This document shows positions 34,634 through 46,169 of a DNA stretch of 64,000 nucleotides, in pieces (position 1 is the first letter of the stretch; every line of letters begins with the position of its first letter). The stretch covers positions 1 to 64,000 of the forward strand of contig CANNZV010002346.1 in the NCBI GenBank assembly GCA_947561585.1, given 5' to 3'. Under the pieces are notes generated by a model that worked only from the letters and a program-made list of their open reading frames with translations, was not told where the DNA came from and did no database searches. This stretch comes from Caprella mutica (taxonomy: Eukaryota > Arthropoda > Malacostraca > Amphipoda > Caprellidae). The position numbers and the translations under genes were made by a program.

Positions 34634-34980
34634 TCTATGGCTGCCACTTTAAGGAACTAAACAATAACTGCAACACCAACGTACTTTTTAAATATATTAA
34701 TAAGTAAAAGTAAAATAGATATTGAAGTTATTCAATTTTTTCATCATTAGATTCATGCCAATTTTGAATCATCGTATCATGATGATTACCTAATATTCAT
34801 AATATTGTACGTGGAAATTCGAAGCTGACTTAAAACCTCTTACTTAATTAAATAAATGCATTGTGTGAAATAGAAACAGGAAAATTAAGCAATCACAACT
34901 CTGTTCTGAAACACGTCAACTATAACTGATTACGCTTTATGAAATAAACAAAGTAGTGCATCTTGTCTCTTCATTGCATT
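34634..34980. other. AT-rich DNA, nothing recognised
   Basis: No features seen. Confidence 0.5.
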
Positions 34981-34987
34981 GTTGCAG

Positions 34988-35045
34988 TATTATAGTCTAC
35001 AGATGTTCATCATATGCACATGTTACTTGCAATTGTCCCATTATG
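34988..35045 (+). CDS. Possible 58-bp exon
   Basis: Acceptor CTTCATTGCATTGTTGCAG and donor TTATG|GTAAGTATAG are both close to consensus. Two frames are open; one reads IVYRCSSYAHVTCNCPIM. A short segment with good sites can arise by chance, and no neighbouring exon was identified. Confidence 0.2.
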
Positions 35046-35317
35046 GTAAGTATAGACACTCTGCATGCAATAGACACATTTTGAGAATAGAAAACATGTA
35101 TAATATTTATACTGTAGTTCAGACTTAGATCTTTAAATCATAGAACAAATTTCAAAACGAATTTTAGTAAATATCATTAGATAATAATGAATATCACTAT
35201 ACATCTTTTGCAACATCCAATTCCTAATCATAAAAACTTCAATTTTGACCTACATTTCTAATATATCATTTATATATATATTTTTTAATTTAAATCAATA
35301 CTGACAAACTATTCAGT

Positions 35318-35435
35318 TAATCTATTTTTTCTGTATTTCCTGTTTTTTCTGTTTTCCGGATTTTTCTACAAATCTGGGTTTTCAATCTTCGGAGCTTTCG
35401 GATTTTCGTTTTTCCTGTTTTTCTTTTTCCAGATT
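35318..35435 (+). repeat. Pyrimidine-rich degenerate repeat
   Basis: A strand-biased tract of TTTTCTGTTTTCCGGATTTT-like words, nearly free of purine runs. Confidence 0.6.
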
Positions 35436-36395
35436 ATCCTAAATATTAGTTAAAGGGTGACAGACAACAGACAGATAAATATAGTTAAGGAAATTATTTA
35501 TGGAGGTTATTCTTTCATGGTAGATTTTTGAAGATCTCAAACAACAAAATTAAAAAATGACTCTCTTCAATTAGTTTTTGTTATTTGATTATATTTCTTC
35601 GCAAGGTTTTAGATATTTTTACTGAAAAGCTCAAATTAAAAAAAAACATATTTAAGATATGAAAGTTGGGAATATATTCAGTTATTAATTTTTCAAAGAG
35701 AATACGAACAATATTTCCTTGAAGATGTAATGGTATTCTGAATTATTATTATATATTGAAAATATCTAAAGTGGATTAAAGCGTTCTGATCGGTAGTTAG
35801 GGGCTAAATCCAGGGATTGACGCCATTTCTCGCGAATTCAATAATAACATGGCTATACTGTCGCTGAGGCTCGGAAACACTTCATCAATCACTCATGCTT
35901 CTTGGAAGTATAGATTGATTTATGTAGACTGTTGAATGGTGCAGTGTCTTGTTTGGTTAGGCTTTTCCTTGATACCCACTGATGATTCATGTTCGGAATA
36001 CAGCCTGACCAATTATGTGATAAATGGTAGGCTGAGAGTGATGAATGGAGATATTATACTCTCCGAATATATTGTTAGACCAAGGAGATCCATGTAGAAA
36101 TAATTATCTTCTACATTGTTAATATTTATAAAATGTATTTTCAGAATGAATATTTCACAGTTCAATGAAATTGGGAAATGCTGTGCCATAGAATTTTAAG
36201 TGTGGTTTCGTTTTACTTTTCGATGGTCCCACCGTAACTATCTCTAAGGTAATTTCTTGGATACAATATATGGTTGTAATGATGAAGCAGCTGACTGAGA
36301 TACAGTAGTAGGCAATCTCTATATTACTAAGTAGGAAATACTATGCATCCATGACAATTACTATGGTTTTATAGATTACTAGATTAATTTGTTCT
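35436..36395. other. No supported gene
   Basis: A short frame with a strong start context (AACATGG at about 35849, 27 codons, starts MAILSLRLGNTSS) lies in a base-balanced patch 35790-36060; its role is unknown. Confidence 0.3.
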
Positions 36396-36399
36396 GTAG

Positions 36400-36613
36400 A
36401 TATAAGCAATTTCACACAATTAATAAATTAATTTGTATGAAGTATTTCATTGAAGTACAGTCAATTTCTAGTGTTTTATCAGAATACACTAAATTAAAAG
36501 AAACAAATGAAATTCTTCTTTCTCTAAGCTTCAAATTGGGAAGTTGTTTGAGTGAAAGCAAAGTTAGCATCCATAGCTCAGTGGGACATAAACATGGTGA
36601 GACACTATCTTAG
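36400..36613 (+). CDS. Unrecognised exon-like ORF
   Basis: Acceptor TTAATTTGTTCTGTAG ends at 36399 and a possible donor (CATG|GTGAGA) lies at 36597; otherwise the frame stops at 36611-36613. It reads YKQFHTINKLICMKYFIEVQ, SISSVLSEYTKLKETNEILL and SCLSESKVSIHSSVGHKHG. An internal ATG would give a 58-aa peptide. The mixture of Ser, Glu, Lys and Leu looks coding and could form helices. No domain recognised. Confidence 0.33.
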
Positions 36614-37020
36614 TTATTATTCAAGACACCGTTTTAATATCCCTGCCTTCCTCCAGACACTTTTGTCTCGTAAATATCCTAGCGAGCAATGAATTCTCTC
36701 ATCTTACAATATATTGAATTTGCTCCTCACACTCAAACTATATATTTCATCAAAGTGAGAAGCTACCGGACTGATTAATTCATTGAAAAGCTTTTGAATT
36801 TTAAAGATTTATCCCAGTTTGGAAACAATATGGGTTTGACTAAATTTATTTTTCTTAAATAAATTGAATTTTTGTTAAAAGATTTATTAATTCAATCAAA
36901 GTCTTCTAATGTTAATTGAAAATAAAACTTTTTTTTTAAATCAAAATATGGAATGAATCTCTGTGAATGAAAATATAAATCAACTCAATGAGATAAATAT
37001 ATAATTAAGTATTTTCCTAG
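36614..37020. other. AT-rich DNA, nothing recognised
   Basis: No features seen. Confidence 0.5.
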
Positions 37021-37022
37021 TA

Positions 37023-37614
37023 CAGCAAAACCTCGCAGTAGACCAGCTTCCTAGTAGACAAACCTCCTATTAGACCAAGACATTTTTGAAACTGTACTGG
37101 GAAAAAACCTCGTACTACACAAAACACAATTTTTGTCACCTGACAGTTATTCTAGTGTAAATATTACAAGGAGTAATAATTTCGATACTGTTTTAAAGAT
37201 AAATCTCTAATTTGAATAATGCATAATATTTATTTATGCTGTTTTTTGGATAAAACATAAGGCAGAATTGGTTTCAGAATTGATGGTAAAGTCTGTGCTA
37301 AAAAAATTGATGAGAAAATTTATAGAAAACTAGATACAGTGAAGACTATTGATTGAAAAAAATATCATATTCATTTTAATTGAAGCAAAAATATTCATAC
37401 TGTTTCTAAATGTGTTTCCCTTCAAAATTGGTATGTTAGTCACTATTAATTTGGCATTAAGTTATCATAAACAAATAGAGCTATCGGAATATTAAAGTCA
37501 CCGCTTTACTTTTAAAGAAATCGATTTTGGTCTAGTAGGAAACTAATAAAGTGAGTTTCCTACTAGACCAAACAAACTTGGACCGTAATTCTGGTCTACT
37601 ACATGGTTTTGCTG
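37023..37614. mobile_element. 592-bp pogo-like MITE with TA duplication
   Basis: TA (37021-37022) is followed by CAGCAAAACCTCGCAGTAGA. The right end is TCTACTACATGGTTTTGCTG followed by TA (37615-37616). CAG...CTG ends with an AAAACCTCG block are like pogo/Tigger terminal repeats. Near the right end is a perfect 19-bp hairpin (37525-37544 with 37554-37572) built on GGTCTAGTAGGAAACT; the same TCCTAGTAGAC motif lies in the left arm. No transposase. Confidence 0.87.
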
Positions 37615-37619
37615 TATAA

Positions 37620-37955
37620 CAATGTTAATTACATGATTACATCAGCGTACCATATAGCTACAATATACATTTCATCATTCAGAGACAAACTTCTCGACAG
37701 TTTACTTAACAGAGATCTACTCCAAGTCTCAACTGAATTTATCTAAGCATTGTGCACATCAGTTACTTTTTGCATCGAAGTTCTTCAACAACAACTTCAA
37801 GAAAGGAAGTTTCTCAATCGAACCCTTGAGCTTTTCAGTTCTTTGTCAGAGTTCCTAACAGTTGAAGCCGTAGTTCTTCTGAACAAACACCACACAATGT
37901 AGATTAGATGGATTCACTCAATGTTCTGAAACTGGAGAATTACCAGCGCTTTTAG
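37620..37955. other. Base-balanced DNA, no gene recognised
   Basis: 37680-37900 is richer in GC than its flanks but has no long frame. Confidence 0.35.
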
Positions 37956-37959
37956 GTCA

Positions 37960-38235
37960 TTAGCCATTTTAGGAAGAGAAATAGAAACCTAACTTAATCT
38001 TTCTCTAACATAGTTAGTATTTTAGGTAGAGAATTAGAAACTAATTTATCTTTTTCTTCCATATTAGGCATTATAGGTAGAAAGATAGAATCCTAACTTA
38101 ATATTACTTTAAAGTATTATATAGATATTTTAGGTAGAGAAACCGAAAATAAAAAATCCGAACTTAATCCTTATGTTTTAGTTACCCTTTCTCTAAAAAT
38201 TGGAGGTAGAGAAATACAAACTTAACACAATTCTT
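37960..38235. repeat. Degenerate 50-72 bp tandem repeat
   Basis: Five copies of a unit around TTTTAGGTAGAGAAATAGAA and CCTAACTTAAT, at about 37967, 38020, 38069, 38127 and 38199. Confidence 0.75.
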
Positions 38236-38239
38236 ATCC

Positions 38240-39915
38240 TAGTTTATCTTTGGATTGAGTCAGGTATAATATATTTTTTCTACTGAATAATACAAGCAGC
38301 TTCTGTCTGCTCGTGTGTCACACTTTTATTAAGAAACACAATTAATATTAAGTGAAAAAAATAATAATTCATAGCGGAACCATGGCTTCAGGGTGTACTA
38401 ATATTAATAACTTTAAATCTGTAAATATCTGTGTATTCATAGTACGTACTTGCATTTAAATGTAATAACCTAAACCATTATATATTATTTGAAGTCTTAA
38501 TGAATAAACAACAAATACTGTGCTTGTAATTATATATTGACTAAATCCTTCTTGATTATTCTGTATTTATCGATATTTTACTTCACTAATAATGATGATT
38601 AATGTTTTTTAATATTCACTTTTAGAATTTAATTGGAAATAAGTTGGATGCGTATTGAGATCTACCATCTCTCTATTGCGATATGAAATCATTTTCTGTT
38701 AGAATAATAAAATAGAATGAATTCTGGGAGACTATATTCTGCTTTCATCTTATTTTCAATGGAAATGGAACGATGAATTTTTATTTCACATTATGATAAT
38801 TATTGAGTTAGGAAGGAGCAGAAACATCATAGTGGAGTATTTCCTCATTGGTATTTATTTTAAATGAATTTATGCATGGAACAATTACTTTCTTGAAAAT
38901 TTATGAACATGTTTAAATTATATGAGCATACAAGCATAAGATGACTTAACTGAAATTGGGTATATTATTTATGTTATACAATTCTCTATTATGAAAGAAG
39001 TCATCCATTACTATCATGAATTAGATTAAGATTACATGTCTGACATGAACCATTTATATCTCAGAGATATATTACTGCTGTGTCAAATAATAGGTTGTAA
39101 TTACCATGAGGAAACACGGTAACTCTGGTAATAATTATATAGGTTACGACTCCAGTACCAATTATTCTGGTGGCTATCAATTTGCAGTATCACGATTTTA
39201 AATTAAAAAAATCCATATCGAATTCCACTGTTCGAAAGTATTGGCGCCATCAAAGAATTTAGAAATCTTAGACGAAAACTTCGAAACGTTCAAAACTTCA
39301 AATTACTGCTACTAACAACAGTTTTAATTATGACGTCGCCATCTTGTGATCTCTCAGTGTAAAGTGATCTATTTTAAGAACTTCTGCCTAAAATAATAGA
39401 CTGACTACAGGCAATTTAAACTTTATGATAATTATCATTACTAACTCACTTTCAAGATGTATAGTGATTTAATAATCTGTTTAATTTGTGCCGTTTGTAG
39501 TGTTCTACTCACAAGTTAAAAGAATTTGTGTAACAATCACTCACTAAGTTTAAATAATATATTTACACATTTACATGCAATAGAAGCTATTATTATATTT
39601 AATAGAGGATAATCAAATAGAACTTATGAGGCTCAGAGAGATAGTTGAAATTAATTCTCTCACTGTGGGTACATTTCCTAATTAAATGCATATGCAAATG
39701 CCTTCTCATATGACTCAATAATAGATATCAGATTTGCATTCACTGAACAAGTTTATCAGAGTTCAATATTGTCCGGAGGCTGTCAACTAACTGTTTCAAT
39801 TAAATTATTTTTACGCCAATTATTTCGGACCATTCGAATCATTTGATTGTTGCAGATATAAAGAAAGCCAAAACGAATCTATAGTCCAATCATTCTGAAC
39901 TGATTGATCGTGCAC
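38240..39915. other. AT-rich DNA, nothing recognised
   Basis: No repeat, transposon or coding-like frame found. Confidence 0.5.
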
Positions 39916-39921
39916 GTGTAT

Positions 39922-40690
39922 ACAGTACAGATTGTTTCAAAATTAAGGCAACAAACTTTTTGATACAGTATATCAAAAATTCAAAAATATGATTTTTGAT
40001 TTCAAGGATAGCAATTAAAAAAGTGAATAATCGGCACACTATATATTGTTCCATTCAATTTGGTCCCACAAGACACAAATATTAAACATGAGGAGATACT
40101 ATGAGTGGTTGTCACAAAATCGCAACCCATAACAGAGTGTATATTTTGACTTCTGGAAACAATCATACCATTTTTTGAACTTGAGGAACTCCATATTCGA
40201 TCATTCTGATTGTTTACAACTTGCTGAGTGTCAAATTTCTTCTCATCTGTGAACACCAAGTTTTGAAACGCGCTTCGGTTATCTCATTCTGGATGTGAAG
40301 ATTTCTTTCAGCTCGCATTCTCACGTGATGGTCAGTAAGCTTATGACGTTTCAGTGTTTTAAATGGATTTGTTCATAAATTGCTACAGCACTCGATACAT
40401 TGAAAATTTACTAGCATTAGGCTTCAGCAGGTTACGATGAGATTCGTCGTGGGTTTCGACGCAACTTCATAGCATGTTTGTTATCAGCTTTTTTGGTCAG
40501 TACGGGCTTCGTTTACGTCCTCGTCCTGATTTATCAGAGGTTTAACTCCTTGAACTTTTTAGACATTTTGAACAGCTGAATTGGTTTTACATTATTTTTT
40601 TTGAAATTGATGAATTAGTTTCACTATTTTCGTAAAGCTTTCATGATCACTACATTTCAATCTACTGATTTGATACAAGGTATGAATTTG
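39922..40690 (-). pseudogene. Decayed mariner-like transposase
   Basis: The minus-strand reading, with stops and frameshifts, follows a mariner-type transposase. The linker reads KSGRGRKRSPY and the second helical part has HRNLLKPNASKFSMYRVL. Then come RHKLTDHHVRMRAERNLH and, after a frameshift, VFTDEKKFDTQQVVNNQNDR (from about 40259), followed by VSRSQNIHSVMGCDFVTTTH. The first catalytic Asp (in FTDEK) is kept; the second and third Asp regions were not found. A possible terminal sequence ACAGATTGTTTCAAAATTAA lies at about 39926. Confidence 0.88.
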
Positions 40691-41060
40691 AAATCTAAAT
40701 GCCTGAAATAAGAAGATTATAACCCTACCTTCAGGATTGTATAGGATTTATATAATTAAACATCTATTTTTGAATGAAATATTTGACACGAACAAATGGT
40801 TGTCTAAATTCTGTAACACCTATAAATAAATAATCAATTTACAAATAATTATATTTCTGCAGTGAGACAATGTGATCATATTACAATTTCCGATTCATCT
40901 TAATAATAAGGTAGAATGGAAGGTTTTTAAACACAAAAACACCGTTAAGATATGCAGTTATAGCATACACGCAATCAGAGTTTTGTCAAATTGTAGCCCG
41001 AAGAGCTGCACTATACTTTTATATTCCGAATCAGAGGAAGTAGCTTCAAAAGATTGCTTC
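40691..41060. other. No firm gene; open plus frame 40872-41111
   Basis: A good acceptor (AATTATATTTCTGCAG) ends at 40862. A plus frame follows, reading SPKSCTILLYSESEEVASKD near its end, but it has no ATG and a TGA at the very start of the putative exon. Confidence 0.25.
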
Positions 41061-41270
41061 TCACATCTTCCTGTGAGTAGAAAAGGAATAGCGAGAGTTT
41101 GGGGCTTTTAAATTCCTGCAAAATAGTCTCCGATTTAGGAAATAATGACATTCGAAATGTGGTGGAGACGCTCGAATGTATTCGAGAACGGTTAGATTTC
41201 GGGTAAATGCTTGTACCGTCAGTTTGAAGATTTCCGTCTCGCATTGGCTGAAGAAGCGAATGGGAAACAT
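41061..41270 (-). CDS. Unrecognised 69-aa ORF
   Basis: Minus-strand ATG frame starting MFPIRFFSQCETEIFKLTVQ, then AFTRNLTVLEYIRASPPHFE and RNLKAPNSRYSFSTHRKM. It lies in a GC-richer block (40960-41300). An overlapping minus frame from a second ATG (41011-41244, starts MRDGNLQTDGTSIYPKSN) is open for 77 codons, and the plus strand is open too, so the reading is ambiguous. No family recognised. Confidence 0.27.
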   Translation of the reverse strand: MFPIRFFSQCETEIFKLTVQAFTRNLTVLEYIRASPPHFECHYFLNRRLFCRNLKAPNSRYSFSTHRKM

Positions 41271-41811
41271 TTCAACATGGAAGAAAAGAACAAGCAGGTT
41301 TAGAAAGAACGGTACTCAACTTGTATTTTGTACGTTAGTAGTACATAAGTAAATATATAAATTGCTATTTATCATTTTATGATAATAAACGTTAAAAATA
41401 GTAGGTACCAATATATTCAAGTACTTTTGTTAGAAATAGTTCAAGGTGTCATATCTTTCTGGATTTGTTTTATTATCTCATTACTTTAATGATTTCATAG
41501 TCAATAATATGACAATCACGTCAAATATCTCGAGAATACATTATAGTAAATTCTCTACCCTCCTCACCTTTATCATCACTAATACTTTTCTAATAAAACT
41601 TTAGGTATGATGTTGATGGTGCTAATCCAAGTTAAAACATGACATATAATGACTAATATAATAGCGTAAAAATATGGAAAATGTAATTTAAATTTGAAAG
41701 GACAAAATGATCTGCGTTGATGATAATATTATTCCTCCGTGTAGACATTAATATTTTCATTTTATCTTTTCAAACCATAATTTTGGTTTAAAGTAATATT
41801 GCGTAGGTAGT
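41271..41811. other. AT-rich DNA, nothing recognised
   Basis: No features seen. Confidence 0.5.
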
Positions 41812-41917
41812 GTCAACGCGGGTAATTTCCCCGCACCTGGAATGTGCGGGCATTACACCGCACCCCCCTTATCTCCCAAACTATTTGAAAATTTAAATTT
41901 CTGTTTACGGCATTGGG

Positions 41918-42341
41918 ATGAGCAGTTTTCAACCCTCAGGGGAAAATAATATCATCCATGTTAGGTTTCGGTAAGTATTTTAAAACATTTTTTAAATAAG
42001 AAACTATAAAATTATGCACCAAACATTTTGCATTCGTAAAATCAGATAATTTTGCGAGATTTGCTGCATAATTCACAATTCTCAATCAAATTTGATTACG
42101 TTTGTGACATATTATCGGTTAATTAGCGTACTTTAATAAACTACCTACTTTATTTTGTTTCAGGTCAGCAAAAAATGGACTACATGGCAACAAAGTAGTG
42201 CGGGGTTTTACCCGACATGAAAAAAATATGCAGGGCATTATCCCGCACTTTTACAGTACAATAAAATATGGAATTTTCAGCATAGATAATTGTGTAGCGT
42301 GTATACATACAGTGTGTAGGGTGAATACATACAGTGTGTAG
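41918..42341 (+). CDS. Possible two-exon ORF inside the GC-palindrome element
   Basis: Exon 1 runs from the ATG at 41918 to 41970 and ends at a consensus donor (TTTCG|GTAAGTATT). The acceptor CTACTTTATTTTGTTTCAG at 42163 is very strong. Exon 2 (42164-42341) continues in frame to TAG, giving 76 aa: MSSFQPSGENNIIHVRFR joined to SAKNGLHGNKVVRGFTRHEK and onward, ending in VCRVNTYSV encoded by the minisatellite. Two GC palindromes are translated within exon 2. Another strong acceptor (TTTATATTTTCAG, 42623) lies downstream. It could be a remnant of the element's own gene or captured host exons. Confidence 0.35.
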
Positions 42342-42412
42342 CGTGTATACATACAGTGTGTAGGGTGTATACATACAGTGTATAGGGTGTATACATACAG
42401 TGTGTAGTGTAT
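42294..42412. repeat. 22-bp minisatellite (GTGTAGGGTGTATACATACA)
   Basis: Five to six copies of GTGTAGGGTGTATACATACA GT. GTGTATACAT is close to palindromic. On the minus strand it reads MYTPYTLYVYTLHTVC, a repeat effect. Confidence 0.92.
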
Positions 42413-43229
42413 GTGCGAAAAAATGCCCGCCTAAACTTTTATTATGAAGGAGTATTTATGCACCAACAAAAAACGTAATTTGAAATAAACTCTTGTCTGT
42501 AACGTGAATCTGACTTCACAGAAATGAACTTAAACTATTTTCTGATAATTGTGCAACATTAAAAGTATATTTTAACTTATAACTTTTTCGTAATAGTAAA
42601 TTATGTGCGATTTATATTTTCAGGTGGCTCAATATTGAGATGGCTCAATATTGAGCTTCGTAAATTTCATAGGTGTTACTTGTTCAAACACATGACGCTA
42701 TTTCCAAGTGTTGTACTAGCGTACTTATAACGTTGTTTCTAAGAATTTAGAAGCTGTTCTTTATGATGGTGTAATCAAAACTTGGATTGATTCATTAGTT
42801 TTCAAGTAATTAGGGGTGCAGTCCATTAACCTGCAATGCAGGATATTGCCTGGGGTGGTGCAGGGCATTACCCCGCAGTGCGGGATAGTGCCCTGAATGG
42901 TGCGGGGTTAATGCCCTGTTTGCTAGGGTAGCAATTTTTTTAGTTAAAAAGTTGAATTACTATTAACCCATTGGTCATAGGGTAAAGCCGTTTTGTGAGT
43001 ATAAAATAAGTGGCTACCTCTTTCTTTTGCATCCTACAGATCTTCTCTATCTATAATAGTTTTAGTGATAATTGGATTTGTTCACTAAGTGCGGGGCAAT
43101 GCCCGCGTTGACGATAATTGAAATAATCTTCATCAGAGTTAGAAAATTGCAGTAAAATGAAGTCTTAGACATAATTAATAGAGCATCAAAACATCCACTT
43201 CTTATCCTGTGACAATACATTATAAAGAG

Positions 43230-43600
43230 ACTAAAAAGGAACTAGTCACGCCCCGGCACGTTATCGCAGTCTGTAGGAAACATTCGTAGATTTATTACCC
43301 CAGTAGCCCCAATAATAGAATTAGAGTCTTTATCTTTAATTTATCACCCTCCGCAGGGAGAATCATTGCACATTATTCATTATTCTCTTTCATGCATTAA
43401 ATGCCCAGCAAACTGAAGAATGAGGGGGAAAGTCTTGTCAGTTTACAGAGGCAGGAAGATCAGTCATTTCCTGGGGAAACTCAAGCCACTCAGGCAGCAA
43501 TGTTGGGGAGGAATTTTTGAAAATTCCCTATGTATGTTTATAGTATATAACATAATGCACGTACCTCTGAATAATTCAATGAAATTAAAATGATAGTTGT
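43230..43600 (+). CDS. Base-balanced island with a 57-aa ORF
   Basis: The block 43230-43510 has much more G+C than its surroundings. An ATG at 43420 (A at -3) opens 57 codons to TGA at 43591, starting MRGKVLSVYRGRKISHFLGK and LKPLRQQCWGGIFENSLC. A GTATGT donor near 43531 could end a shorter exon. The part before the ATG (TTATCGCAGTC, GATTTATTACCCC, ATTAAATGCC) could equally be a conserved regulatory block. No family recognised. Confidence 0.25.
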
Positions 43601-46167
43601 TGTAAAAATAGAAAATGGAAATTTGTGATTTAATGCAATATATTTACCTATAGGTATATTCATGAATTTAAAAGTATGACCGATGTTTTTTCATAAATAA
43701 AATTTACGTAAATAAAAAATAGATAGATATATTACATGAAAATTAAATTTAATGGTTTCTGATTCACTTATATTTATATAGTAGGAAATCGAGATTCTAA
43801 TTATAAACAAATAGTACCATTTATAAGAGAACAATAGCAGAGTAAACTGGGATTTCAAAGCTTAATTCCCAATACACACTTAATAATTATTACCCTACTA
43901 ATTTCAATAACATAACACTTCAAACGGAAAAGGGTCCTGATTTCACACTCTAAAAAGTCCCAGACAGAAGGCATTAACGTTTACTCGTATAAACTTAGTC
44001 ACTGAAACATGACATTTGACTGCATCAACTATAATTTTGATGTACTTATGTGTTTCAAAAGCTTGAAAGTGTTTCAGTGTGATGCACTTCAACGTTTCAT
44101 ATTATCTTTCGCTAAAATAATGCGAGTAATTCAAGTAAATTTTAAAGCAAATTAATCTTGTGAAACACAATATTATTTCAAAATTATAGTTGATGCACTT
44201 ATAAGTATCAAATATTTTTTTAACTCTTCTGACTGTCGTGACTAAAATATTACAATACAAGAAGAGAAGACAATCTATACAAAGAAAATGTTCTTTTTAC
44301 TTTCTCCTGTATTGAATCGAACGGGTTTTAGAAGTTTTGAGGCTAATCGAAAACGTTGATAAATCCCTAAAGACATCCATCACAATTCTGGATTATATAC
44401 ATTATCTATAACTAACCAAAGTGAGTTTTCTAATCTAATCTATCTAAATATCAATACTAATAACTATTTATATCACATCTAACTTATAGACTTCCCCGAG
44501 GCCATTTTTCATCATATTTTATCGAATCAAAACAACTTCACAATGCGCACAAAATTCTGTTTTCATCAGCCATGGAATAACATCGGTCGTCCACATCTGA
44601 AACACTGGAAAAGCTTTTCTTGATTTCGCGATCACGAGAATGCCAATTGCTTTGCGATGCGCAAAATTTCCCCATCGACAATATTGGCCGGAAACTTTAT
44701 TCTCAATATTCAGTTGGAGATGGAAACAAACAGAGCGGAATTGAAGAATTGAGAACGTCTCCAGGCCGTTTGTTATTCATATCAGCGATCAAAGTCTATT
44801 GTTAAAAGACAATTCATAGAAATGTTTTAATTCATTGAAATCACTCTGATGTTTGTTTTGTCATCATCAAAATTTTCTAGGTACCCTTATTTAAATGAGA
44901 CGTTTATACATATTAGAAATTTATTAAGTATAATTAGGCTATTATATTAACTGACATGCATAACTATATGATTCAACTATCTATTTGTGATTATATGAAT
45001 CAATTTGTTCTAAATTACGTTGGAATTATAATCTAGTTCCCTTTTAAAAACTCAAGATACTTCACAATACGCATTATTTTTCTTACTATATAAGCCCCCC
45101 AAGTGATCTATCCGGGAGCTTCCTGTGGTGGATTAGGAGAAGAAAATGGCGTCTCTTGGGCCCTAACTGTTGTTACTTGGATCATGGATTGTAATTTTTC
45201 TTCCTAAACGGACGTTAAACCTTCTTGTAACTTAATTGAATAATTACAAACAAATAAAAATCAAATTAGATATAGCTCATTTCATTCATTTATTGCTATT
45301 TATAATATATATTGATATTTATATAGCGAATTCATAACGAAAATTGGCTCTGATTCCAAATTATAAATACCCAGAAAATATTTAATTTCAAAATTGCAAA
45401 TTTTACAAATTCATCCTTTGTTTAAAGCTTATATTAAATAAATGTATGCAGACTATAATATTATATTCGAAGTGAGAAAACTTAACATTTGCTTAAGGAG
45501 GCACAGTTTGTAAAGACCCCACAGAACATCTTTGCATTCGAGTGTACTAGAAATCTCTATATGGTGTCTTTACATTTCACTAGAATTTTCTCCTCATTTA
45601 GGTATCTTAGAAGATATCCTTTGATGTTTTTATTCAATTGAGAGCTGCTCCAGAGACTTCAATCAGCATCTCTCAAACATTTTCACTCTCACACTTTTAA
45701 TGAATAAATTGGCACACTCCGCTACCTACCAAAATACAACCTGCACTCATTTCTCATCTCAAAGTGTAGCTTGTACATATTAGGCTATTTCCAGTGGATA
45801 TCTCTAGCAGAAGAATATTTTGTACGTTATATATTTTGGATTATATAAACTATATTTCGATGATAAGTTTTAGGGTATAATACAGATGGAACACCATCAA
45901 CATTTTTCAGATATGTTCAAATGGTAACTTTCAATAACATTATTCATTCCACTGATTAATTGTCAAATATCATCGCAGTTGATTCGATTTACAATCGATT
46001 TTTTTTTCTTTGCCGACATTTTCTTAGCGAGTTTGGAAATATAAATATGATAGCAAGATGATACTGAAACAGTGAATAGAAAAAACTTTTTAGCACCCAC
46101 TTTATTTTATCTTTCGTAATAATAATATTTTTCACCATTTGCCACCTATAATCATTGGTTGATGATA
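43601..46167. other. AT-rich DNA with one base-balanced patch
   Basis: The patch 44560-44810 holds an open plus frame without ATG, including NIGRKLYSQYSVGDGNKQSG and ELRTSPGRLLFISAI, unrecognised. The rest shows nothing. Confidence 0.35.
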
Positions 46168-46169
46168 TA

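Larger units (their letters stand above)
41812..43112. mobile_element. GC-palindrome element (1.3 kb) with inverted ends
   Basis: The left end GTCAACGCGGGTAATTTCCC is repeated inverted at the right end (GGGGCAATGCCCGCGTTGAC, to 43112). About ten quasi-palindromes of the form GTGCGGGGCATTACCCCGCA are scattered inside, near 41817, 41844, 42198, 42228, 42816, 42839, 42858, 42878, 42898 and 43089. They are the only CG-rich words in this AT-rich region. The element also contains a 22-bp minisatellite and a possible spliced ORF. No transposase recognised; target duplication unclear. Confidence 0.8.
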
